Below, piece after piece: positions 15,872-22,910 of a DNA stretch of 64,000 bases. The notes under the pieces were generated by a model that saw nothing but the letters and a program-made list of their open reading frames with translations, was not told the origin of the DNA and made no database searches. The stretch is from positions 248,001 to 312,000 of the forward strand of contig NZ_SODU01000005.1 of NCBI RefSeq assembly GCF_004366075.1, in the 5' to 3' direction. The translations under genes and the position numbers were made by a program. How positions within the stretch are numbered: the first letter of the stretch is position 1; each line of letters starts with the position of its first letter. The DNA is from Kribbella pratensis (GTDB lineage: Bacteria > Actinomycetota > Actinomycetes > Propionibacteriales > Kribbellaceae).

Positions 15872-17356
15872 TCAGGCGTAGAACGACTCGTACTCGATCG
15901 AGACCTGCTGCGACGTGTAGCTGGCGGAGCTGTTCCCGCTGATCTCGACCTTCCAGCCGCCTACATAAGCAGAGTACGGCTTCCCGTCGTTGTGCGCCTC
16001 GACGTACGCCTTCACGGCTTCGACGTTGCCGCCCTTGAGGGCACCGAACGCGTCGCCGAGCGCGGCCGGCAGGGCCTTCTTGGCGTCCCCGGCCTCACCT
16101 GAGGCGCTGATCTCGATGTCCTTGATGCCCTTGCCGCTGCTGGCGTAGAAGAAGACCCGCTGGTAGCCGTACTTGCCGACGTCCTTCTTGCAGGAGGTCG
16201 TGCAGACGTAACCCTTGGCCTTCAGCGCCGTCACCAGCTGCGCCTGGGTGGTGTCGAAGGACTGGTCCGGCAGATCCAGCGAGTCCTCGCCGGACTTGTG
16301 ACCGGACAGCCGGACGCTCTGGCCCTGGTTGCTCAGCTGGAACTCGCCCCAGGTGGTGCCGACCTCGTCGGAACGCTGACCGGTCTTCACCGCGTCCTGG
16401 ACCTTCTTCACCTGGTCCGCGCCGAACGTGTCGTTGCCGAGCGCCTGCAGCAGCTGGTCGAAGGCGACCTGGGCGTTGTTGAAGTTGTCGTCGTCCTCGG
16501 CCTGCAGCCGCACCGCGATGATGGTGCCGTCGGACTGGAACTGGAAGATCGCCTCGGCGCCCTTGCGGCCGTCGGTCTTGAAGCAGCCGCGGTGCGCGCC
16601 CTGACCGGTGTTGAACAGGTCGCTGCAGCCGAAGCCGAGGCCCTGCAACTTGTCGGTCGCGGTCTTGGCCTGGCCGGTCGCGTTGCCGAGCTCGCCGTTC
16701 TGGCCCGGACCGCCGGAGGTGGAGGTCGTCGGGTTGCCGGTCGGCTCACCGGTCGGCTGCCCGGTCGGCTGCTCCGTCGTCGTCGGCTGGGTCGTCGGCT
16801 CGTCGTCACCGCCGAACGCGCGGATGCCGAGGAACACCAGCAGGCCGATCACAATGAGACCGATCACGCCGCCACCGATCACCAGCGGCAGCTTCTCCTT
16901 GCTGATGCCGCCCGGGCCCTTGGAACCCGGACCGCCCGGCTGCCACTGCTGGCCCGGACCGCCCTGCTGCTGGTGCCAGGCGCCTGGCTGCTGCGGGCGC
17001 TGACCCCACGACTGCTGCTGGTACGCGCCACCCTGCTGCGGCGGCTGACCCCAGCCACCCGCAGGCGGCTGTCCCTGCTGCGGCTGACCCGGGTGTCCAG
17101 GCTGACCCGGTTGTCCAGGCTGCTGTCCCCAGCCGCCCTGCTGCGGGGGCTGGTCCTGCCGCGGCGGCTGACCGTGCGGGGGCTGGCCTTGCGGCTGCTG
17201 CGGGGGCTGTCCCCAGCCGCCACCCTGGCCTTGGCCCGGGGGTTGCTGTCCCCAGCCACCCTGCTGTGGCGGCTGGCCGCCTTGTCCCCCGTGCTGCCCG
17301 CCTGGCTGGCCCCCCGGCTGCCCAGGACCCCATGGTCCCTGCGGCGGCGTCGTCAT
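15872..17356 (-). CDS. Single-pass membrane protein with Pro/Gly/Gln-rich disordered N terminus
   Basis: The 494-residue product has three parts. Residues 1-150 are a repetitive low-complexity region of Gly, Gln, Pro and Trp (repeated QQGGWGQ-like units). Residues about 157-180 form one transmembrane segment. A Thr/Pro linker (about 185-215) leads to an extracellular domain of about 270 residues with several cysteines (FGCSDLF, then GCFKTD, then CTTSCKKD) that may form disulfides. Orientation is inferred: the low-complexity tail should be cytoplasmic. AAGGAG before the ATG at 17356 supports the start. Function unknown. Such tails also occur in actinobacterial surface proteins and in proteins near the divisome, but nothing here proves such a role. 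Confidence 0.7.
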   Translation of the reverse strand: MTTPPQGPWGPGQPGGQPGGQHGGQGGQPPQQGGWGQQPPGQGQGGGWGQPPQQPQGQPPHGQPPRQDQPPQQGGWGQQPGQPGQPGHPGQPQQGQPPAGGWGQPPQQGGAYQQQSWGQRPQQPGAWHQQQGGPGQQWQPGGPGSKGPGGISKEKLPLVIGGGVIGLIVIGLLVFLGIRAFGGDDEPTTQPTTTEQPTGQPTGEPTGNPTTSTSGGPGQNGELGNATGQAKTATDKLQGLGFGCSDLFNTGQGAHRGCFKTDGRKGAEAIFQFQSDGTIIAVRLQAEDDDNFNNAQVAFDQLLQALGNDTFGADQVKKVQDAVKTGQRSDEVGTTWGEFQLSNQGQSVRLSGHKSGEDSLDLPDQSFDTTQAQLVTALKAKGYVCTTSCKKDVGKYGYQRVFFYASSGKGIKDIEISASGEAGDAKKALPAALGDAFGALKGGNVEAVKAYVEAHNDGKPYSAYVGGWKVEISGNSSASYTSQQVSIEYESFYA

Positions 17357-17453
17357 ATGTGCTCCTTCTGACCCAGTGTCGACGTGCAAAGTTAACAGTC
17401 GGACGGCTCAGCGCTGCCGTTGGATCCATCCGGTTCGCGGACTGCCGAAATCG

Positions 17454-19562
17454 TTACGACTGGTCGGCCGCCGGCGTGGTCGCCACGGCTGCGGCCGCCT
17501 CGGCGCCGTCGTCGAGCAGCACCCGGAAACCGGCGGCGTCCAGGATCCGTACGCCGAGCTGGACGGCCTTGTCGTACTTCGATCCCGGCGAATCGCCGAC
17601 GACCACGAACGACGTCTTCTTCGACACCGAGCTCGCGACCTTCCCGCCGCGCCCGACGATCGCCTCGGTCGCCTCGTCCCGGCTGAACCCCTCGACGGTC
17701 CCGGTCACCACGACCGACAGCCCGGTCAGCGTCTGCGGCAGGGTCGGGCCGCTGCGCTCCTCGCGCATGACCACGCCGGAGGCTTGCCACTTGTCCACGA
17801 TCGCCTGGTGCCACGGCACCTGGAACCACTCGATCATCGCCTGCGCGATGGTCGGTCCGACGCCCTCGGTCTCGGCCAGCTGCTCCTCGCTGGCTGCCCG
17901 GACGTCGTCGATGGTCCGGAACACCTCGGTCAGCGCCACCGCCGCCGTCGGTCCGACGTGGCGGATCGACAGCCCGACCAAGACCCGGGACAGCGGCTTG
18001 GTCTTCGCTTCCTCGAGGTTCGCCAGCAGCTTGCGGGCGTTGGCCGACAGGGCGCCGGCCTTCGTGGTGAAGAACTCGCTCTCGGCCAGCTTCTCCTCGG
18101 TGAGCGCGAACAGGTCGCCCTCGTCGGCGATCAGCCCGCCGCGGATGAGTGCGTCGGCCGCCTTGAACCCGAGTCCTTCGATGTCGAACGCGGACCGCCC
18201 GGCCAGGTAGAACAGCCGCTCCCGCAGCTGGCCCTGGCAGTACTGCGAGTTCGGGCAGCGGATGTCAACGTCCGACTCCTTCGCCGGGGCCAGCACCGTG
18301 TCGCACCACGGGCACCGGGTCGGCATCTCCCACGCCGGCAGGCCCTTCGGACGCAGGTCCACCACCGGTCCGAGGACCTCGGGGATCACGTCACCCGCTT
18401 TCCGCAGTACGACGGTGTCACCCGGGCGGACGTCCTTGCGGGCGACCTCCTTGGCGTTGTGGAGGGTCGCGTACTCGACCGTGGAACCGGCCACGCGGAC
18501 GGGCTCCATGTGCGCGAACGGGGTGACCCGGCCGGTGCGGCCGACGTTCACCTCGATCTCGATCAGCTTGGTGTTGACCTCTTCCGGCGGGTACTTGTAC
18601 GCGATCGCCCAGCGCGGGGCGCTCGAGGTCGACCCGAGCGCACGCTGCAGATCGACCTCGTCGACCTTTACCACGACACCGTCGATCTCGTGGTCCACCG
18701 AGTGCCGGTTCTCGCCGTAGTACGCGATGAACTCGTTGACCTCGTCGAGCGTGCCGACCCGGCGGGCGCGGTCGCTGACGGGCAGGCCCCACGCCTTCAG
18801 CTGGTCGTACGCCTCCGAGAGCCGTCCGACGTGGTAGCCGTCGACCTTGCCGAGGCCGTGTACGACGAACCGCAGCGGCCGGCCGGCCGAGACTCGCGGG
18901 TCCTTCTGACGCAGCGATCCGGCCGCGCTGTTCCGCGGGTTGGAGAACACGTCCTTGCCGGCCTCGACGAGCTGGGCGTTGAGCTCCTCGAAGTCCTCGA
19001 CCCGGAAGTAGACCTCGCCGCGGACCTCCAGGAACGTCGGGAGGTCGTCGCCGCGCAGCTGCTCCGGGATGCTCTTGATCGTCCGGACGTTCGGCGTGAC
19101 GTCCTCACCGGTGCGGCCGTCCCCGCGGGTCGCGCCGCTGACCAGCTTGCCGTTCTCGTACACCAGGTCGAGGGCGAGGCCGTCCACCTTGAGCTCGCAG
19201 AGGAAGCCGCTGTCGTGGATCTGCTGGACCGTGACCTCGCGCTCCAGCCGCTTCGCCCAGGCCTCCATCTGCTCGGCGGAGAACGCGTTGCCGAGGCTCT
19301 CCATCCGCGTCGGGTGCTGGACCGGCGTGAACAGCGTGGAGATCGGCGCGCCGACCTTCTGGGTGGGCGAGTCCGGCGTCCGGAGCTCCGGGTACTGCTC
19401 CTCGAGACCCTCTAGCTCGTGCATCAGCGCGTCGAAGTCCGCGTCCGAGATGATCGGGCTGGCCAGGTAGTACCGCGCCCGGTGGTCCTCGATCTCCTGG
19501 CTCAGCTCAGCGTGCCGCGTCCTGACCTCAGCGGGCGCCGCCCCGTTCTCCTCCGTGCTCAT
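17454..19562 (-). CDS. ligA: NAD+-dependent DNA ligase
   Basis: LigA seals nicks between Okazaki fragments and in repair, using NAD+ to adenylate itself. The 702 residues contain the full bacterial architecture: Ia domain (YYLASPIISDADFD), nucleotidyltransferase with active-site Lys125 in ELKVDGLAL, the OB fold (RTGRVTPFAHMEPV), a four-cysteine zinc finger (CPWC, then CPNSQYC), helix-hairpin-helix repeats and a C-terminal BRCT domain (LSVVVTGTVEGFSRDEA). TAAATT on the minus strand (19574-19569) is followed by exactly six bases and the ATG, so the gene is probably transcribed leaderless. It lies downstream of the iscS-mnmA-metE-like operon but has its own promoter. Confidence 0.97.
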   Translation of the reverse strand: MSTEENGAAPAEVRTRHAELSQEIEDHRARYYLASPIISDADFDALMHELEGLEEQYPELRTPDSPTQKVGAPISTLFTPVQHPTRMESLGNAFSAEQMEAWAKRLEREVTVQQIHDSGFLCELKVDGLALDLVYENGKLVSGATRGDGRTGEDVTPNVRTIKSIPEQLRGDDLPTFLEVRGEVYFRVEDFEELNAQLVEAGKDVFSNPRNSAAGSLRQKDPRVSAGRPLRFVVHGLGKVDGYHVGRLSEAYDQLKAWGLPVSDRARRVGTLDEVNEFIAYYGENRHSVDHEIDGVVVKVDEVDLQRALGSTSSAPRWAIAYKYPPEEVNTKLIEIEVNVGRTGRVTPFAHMEPVRVAGSTVEYATLHNAKEVARKDVRPGDTVVLRKAGDVIPEVLGPVVDLRPKGLPAWEMPTRCPWCDTVLAPAKESDVDIRCPNSQYCQGQLRERLFYLAGRSAFDIEGLGFKAADALIRGGLIADEGDLFALTEEKLAESEFFTTKAGALSANARKLLANLEEAKTKPLSRVLVGLSIRHVGPTAAVALTEVFRTIDDVRAASEEQLAETEGVGPTIAQAMIEWFQVPWHQAIVDKWQASGVVMREERSGPTLPQTLTGLSVVVTGTVEGFSRDEATEAIVGRGGKVASSVSKKTSFVVVGDSPGSKYDKAVQLGVRILDAAGFRVLLDDGAEAAAAVATTPAADQS

Positions 19563-19568
19563 GAGGTG

Positions 19569-19574
19569 AATTTA
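19569..19574 (-). promoter_or_regulatory. Leaderless -10 element of ligA
   Basis: TAAATT (TANNNT) ends six bases before the ligA ATG. The geometry is the same as at ilvD and glgP. Confidence 0.5.
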
Positions 19575-19597
19575 CAGGGGGTTACCGACATTTCCGC

Positions 19598-20575
19598 TCA
19601 AGCGTCGGCAGCTTCGCCGACGACGTCGACGATGTCGCGGAGGAGCTTCAACCGCGCTCCGGCATCGGCCGGTGACGGAGCGGCCGCAAGCCCGCAGGCG
19701 GGCGTGATGACGACCTTCTTCAGCAGTTCAGGGTCGAGGCCGAGTTCGCGCCAGCGGCGGACGAGCGGGTCCGCTGCCTGCTCGGCGGACGGCAGCGCCC
19801 CGGTGGTGGGTACGACGCCCGCGTAGATCGTGGTGCCCGCCTCGGCGGCGATCGCGATCTGGTCCCAGGCCGCGGTGTTCAGCAGGGCCGTGTCGACGGC
19901 CACCCCGCTGGCTCCCGACTTGGTGAAGACCTCGATCGGAGGCCGGGCGGCGCAGCAGTGGACGACGGTGGGTGCACTCGTGGTGAACAGGCTGAGGAGC
20001 TCAACAGCACCAGGCCCGTCGACAGACCTGTGCTTGCTCCAGCCGGACGCAGTCGGCACAGCTCCCGCGAGTACGGCGGGCAGGCCGGGCTCATCCACCT
20101 GCAGCACGACCTCTGCCCCTGGAACCCGCTTCCGTACGTCGGCCACGTGTTGCTGCACACCATCCGCCAGAGCCTGCGCCAGGTCCCGCCGCGCACCGTG
20201 GTCCGCCAGCATCTTGTCCCCACGCGGCCGCTCCACCGCAGCAGCCAATGTCCACGGCCCTGTGACCTGTACCTTCAGCAGCCCCTGGTACCCGTCCGCG
20301 TACTCCTCCAGCACGTCCAGGTCCTCGTGCAGCACCGCACGCGCCCGCCGCTGGTCCAGGCTCGCCCGTGAGTCCCCACCACCGGTCAGCCGCCACCCGA
20401 CCGGCTGCAGGTCCGCAGCCAACCCCGTCAGTACGGCGACGGTCCGGCTGATCATGTCGCCGTACGGACGCGCTGGGAGCTCCGGCAGGAACGGGAGGTC
20501 GACCAGCTCGAGTACGGCGCGCATCCACTCGCGGATGTCGTCGCCGGGGAGCGAGCCCAGGCCAGTGGTTGTCAT
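19598..20575 (-). CDS. MetE-like (cobalamin-independent methionine synthase C-domain) protein
   Basis: The 325-residue protein resembles the catalytic C-terminal half of MetE. It has the zinc-ligand pattern His206-x-Cys208 in VVHCCAA and a later Cys294 in TPACGLA, plus LQVDEPGLP and a VTGPWTLA strand. The N-terminal half of MetE is missing and the overall length fits archaeal or core-type methionine synthases. In those, the methyl donor can be methylcobalamin or an unknown carrier rather than methyl-THF-polyglutamate. Its start overlaps the mnmA stop by four bases (ATGA), so it is translated with the sulfur-relay genes. A role in homocysteine or thiol methylation is inferred from family only. 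Confidence 0.75.
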   Translation of the reverse strand: MTTTGLGSLPGDDIREWMRAVLELVDLPFLPELPARPYGDMISRTVAVLTGLAADLQPVGWRLTGGGDSRASLDQRRARAVLHEDLDVLEEYADGYQGLLKVQVTGPWTLAAAVERPRGDKMLADHGARRDLAQALADGVQQHVADVRKRVPGAEVVLQVDEPGLPAVLAGAVPTASGWSKHRSVDGPGAVELLSLFTTSAPTVVHCCAARPPIEVFTKSGASGVAVDTALLNTAAWDQIAIAAEAGTTIYAGVVPTTGALPSAEQAADPLVRRWRELGLDPELLKKVVITPACGLAAAPSPADAGARLKLLRDIVDVVGEAADA

Positions 20576-21660
20576 ACCGCAGCAGTGACTCGCTCGACGG
20601 TGTCGATGGTCGCGGAGCCGATCACCCGCGTGCCGTCGTACAGCACGACCGCCTGCCCAGGTGCAACGGCAGAGGTCGGCTCGGCGAACTCGACCTGAAC
20701 CTGGTCACCGTCCAGCCAAGCGGTAACTGCCACCTCGTCACCATGGGCGCGGAGCTGTGCCTTGACGGTCATGCGATCGGCCGGAGCTGGGCCGCACCAC
20801 CGGGGCTTGGAGGCGGTCAGGCGCTCGACAGCCAGCTCCTCGCGGGATCCGACGGTCACGGTGCGGTCGACCGGGCTGATGTCGAGGACGAAGCGCGGTT
20901 TGCCGTCCGCGGCCGGCGTACCGATCCGCAGGCCCTTGCGCTGGCCGATGGTGAAGCCGTGCGTGCCCTGGTGCTCGCCGAGCTTGTTGCCGTGTGCATC
21001 GATGATGTCGCCGGGCGCCTCGCCGAGCTGTGCGCTGAGGAAGCCCGGGGTGTTGCCATCGGCGATGAAGCAGATGTCGTGGCTGTCCGGCTTGGCCGCG
21101 ACCGACAGGCCACGCCGCTCGGCCTCCTCGCGCACCTCGGTCTTGACCGTGTCGCCGAGTGGGAAGAACGCGTGCGCGAGCTGCTGCTGCGTCAGCACGC
21201 CGAGCACGTAGGACTGGTCCTTGGCCGGATCCACGGCTCGGTGCAGCTCACGCCCATCAGCCGTGTCCACGATCCGCGCGTAGTGGCCCGTCGCGACCGC
21301 GTCGAAGCCGAGTGCGAGGGCCCGCTCCAGTACGGCGCTGAACTTGACCTTCTCGTTGCACCGCAGGCACGGGTTCGGCGTACGGCCGGCGGCGTACTCG
21401 CTGACGAAGTCCTCGACCACGTCGGCGTGGAAGCGCTCGGCCAGGTCCCAGACGTAGAACGGGATGCCGATCACGTCCGCGGCCCGGCGGGCGTCGCGCG
21501 AGTCCTCGATCGTGCAACAGCCCCGTGCGCCGCTGCGATACGACTGCGGGTTGCGGCTGAGCGCCAGGTGCACGCCGGTCACGTCGTGCCCGGCCTCGGC
21601 CATCCGCGCGGCCGCGACCGCGGAGTCCACTCCGCCGGACATGGCTGCGAGTACCCGCAT
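20572..21660 (-). CDS. mnmA: tRNA 2-thiouridine(34) synthase
   Basis: MnmA thiolates uridine 34 of Lys, Glu and Gln tRNAs, taking persulfide sulfur from a cysteine desulfurase. The 362 residues carry the ATP PP-loop SGGVDS at 8-13, the catalytic Cys98 in NPCLRCN and the second catalytic Cys197 in SHDICFI. The ATG overlaps the upstream cysteine desulfurase stop by one base (TGATG), so the sulfur donor and the thiolase are made together. The 3' end overlaps the MetE-like gene. The longer upstream open frame lacks family sequence. Confidence 0.96.
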   Translation of the reverse strand: MRVLAAMSGGVDSAVAAARMAEAGHDVTGVHLALSRNPQSYRSGARGCCTIEDSRDARRAADVIGIPFYVWDLAERFHADVVEDFVSEYAAGRTPNPCLRCNEKVKFSAVLERALALGFDAVATGHYARIVDTADGRELHRAVDPAKDQSYVLGVLTQQQLAHAFFPLGDTVKTEVREEAERRGLSVAAKPDSHDICFIADGNTPGFLSAQLGEAPGDIIDAHGNKLGEHQGTHGFTIGQRKGLRIGTPAADGKPRFVLDISPVDRTVTVGSREELAVERLTASKPRWCGPAPADRMTVKAQLRAHGDEVAVTAWLDGDQVQVEFAEPTSAVAPGQAVVLYDGTRVIGSATIDTVERVTAAV

Positions 21661-22862
21661 CAGGTGTTCCTTCCCACGTTCTGCAGACCGGCGGACTTGG
21701 CCCGCTCCACGACCGGTCCGATGTTCTCCAGTACGGCGTCGATGTCGGCGCGCGTACTCGTGTGCCCGAGGGTGAACCGGAGCGAGCCGCGGGCCCGCTG
21801 GTCGTCGTACCCCATCGCCAGCAGCACGTGACTCGGCTCGGCGACCCCGGCGTTGCACGCGGACCCGGTCGAGACCTCGATCCCGCGGGCGTCGAGCAGC
21901 AGCAACAACGAGTCACCCTCACAGTCGCTGAAGGACAAGTGTGCGTTACCGGGCAAGCGGTCCGTCGGGTCCCCCGACAGCAGCGCTCCCTCGACGGTGC
22001 CGGTGATGCCGCGGATCAGGGTGTCCCGTAGCTCGGTCAGCCGACTGGCCTCGTCCGCCTGGTGCTTCACCGCGTGCTCAGCGGCCACGGCGAACCCGGC
22101 CGTCGCAGGCGCGTCGAGAGTGCCGGACCGTACGTCGCGTTCCTGTCCTCCGCCGTGCAGGATCGGCGTCAGTTGCGTCTCCTTGTGGACGACGAGCGCC
22201 CCGATCCCGTAAGGACCACCGAGCTTGTGCGCGGACACCGTCATCGCGTCCACACCCAGCTCACCGAAGTCCACCGACACCTGCCCGATCGCCTGTACGG
22301 CATCGGTGTGCACGGGTACGCCGTACTCCTGAGCGATCGCCGCGACGTCGGCAACCGGCTGCAGCGTGCCGACCTCGTTGTTCGCCATCATCAGCGTGAT
22401 GAACGACACGGACTCCGGGTCGCGCTCGACGGCCCGCCGTACGTCCTCCGGACGCACACGACCCAGCTCGTCGACGGGGAGCCACTCGATCTCGGCATGC
22501 TCGTGCTGGCCGAGCCACACGGCCGGGTCGAGCACCGCGTGGTGCTCGATGCCGCTCAGCAGGATCCGGCGCCGGCGTGGATCGGCCGCCAGGCGGGACC
22601 ACCACAGGCCCTTCAGCGCGAGGTTGTCCGCCTCGGTGCCGCCCGACGTGAACACGACCTCGCTCGGCTGCGCTCCGAGCGCCGCGGCGATCGACTCGCG
22701 AGCTTCCTCGACTGTACGCCGCGCGCACCGGCCGGAGCCGTGCAGTGACGACGCGTTACCGGTCCGGGAGAGGTGATAGGTCATCGCCTCGATCGCGGCC
22801 GGGAGCATCGGGGTCGTCGCCGCGTGGTCCAGGTACACCGTGCGACGGTCGGAAGCAGTCAT
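21660..22862 (-). CDS. Cysteine desulfurase (IscS/NifS family)
   Basis: This PLP enzyme of 400 residues converts cysteine to alanine and a protein persulfide. The start YLDHAATTPM, the PLP Lys213 in SAHKLGGPYG and the persulfide Cys336 in STGSACNAG are all visible. Its position directly before mnmA, with a one-base overlap, indicates that its main job is supplying sulfur for tRNA 2-thiouridine. Fe-S assembly in this type of organism usually uses a separate SufS. TACCCT on the minus strand sits ten bases before the ATG, giving a very short leader. It is the first gene of the operon with mnmA and the metE-like gene. Confidence 0.93.
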   Translation of the reverse strand: MTASDRRTVYLDHAATTPMLPAAIEAMTYHLSRTGNASSLHGSGRCARRTVEEARESIAAALGAQPSEVVFTSGGTEADNLALKGLWWSRLAADPRRRRILLSGIEHHAVLDPAVWLGQHEHAEIEWLPVDELGRVRPEDVRRAVERDPESVSFITLMMANNEVGTLQPVADVAAIAQEYGVPVHTDAVQAIGQVSVDFGELGVDAMTVSAHKLGGPYGIGALVVHKETQLTPILHGGGQERDVRSGTLDAPATAGFAVAAEHAVKHQADEASRLTELRDTLIRGITGTVEGALLSGDPTDRLPGNAHLSFSDCEGDSLLLLLDARGIEVSTGSACNAGVAEPSHVLLAMGYDDQRARGSLRFTLGHTSTRADIDAVLENIGPVVERAKSAGLQNVGRNT

Positions 22863-22910
22863 ATCGGTTTCAAGGGTATGTCCGGTCCGGATGTTCCCGC
22901 TCCCCGGGAG

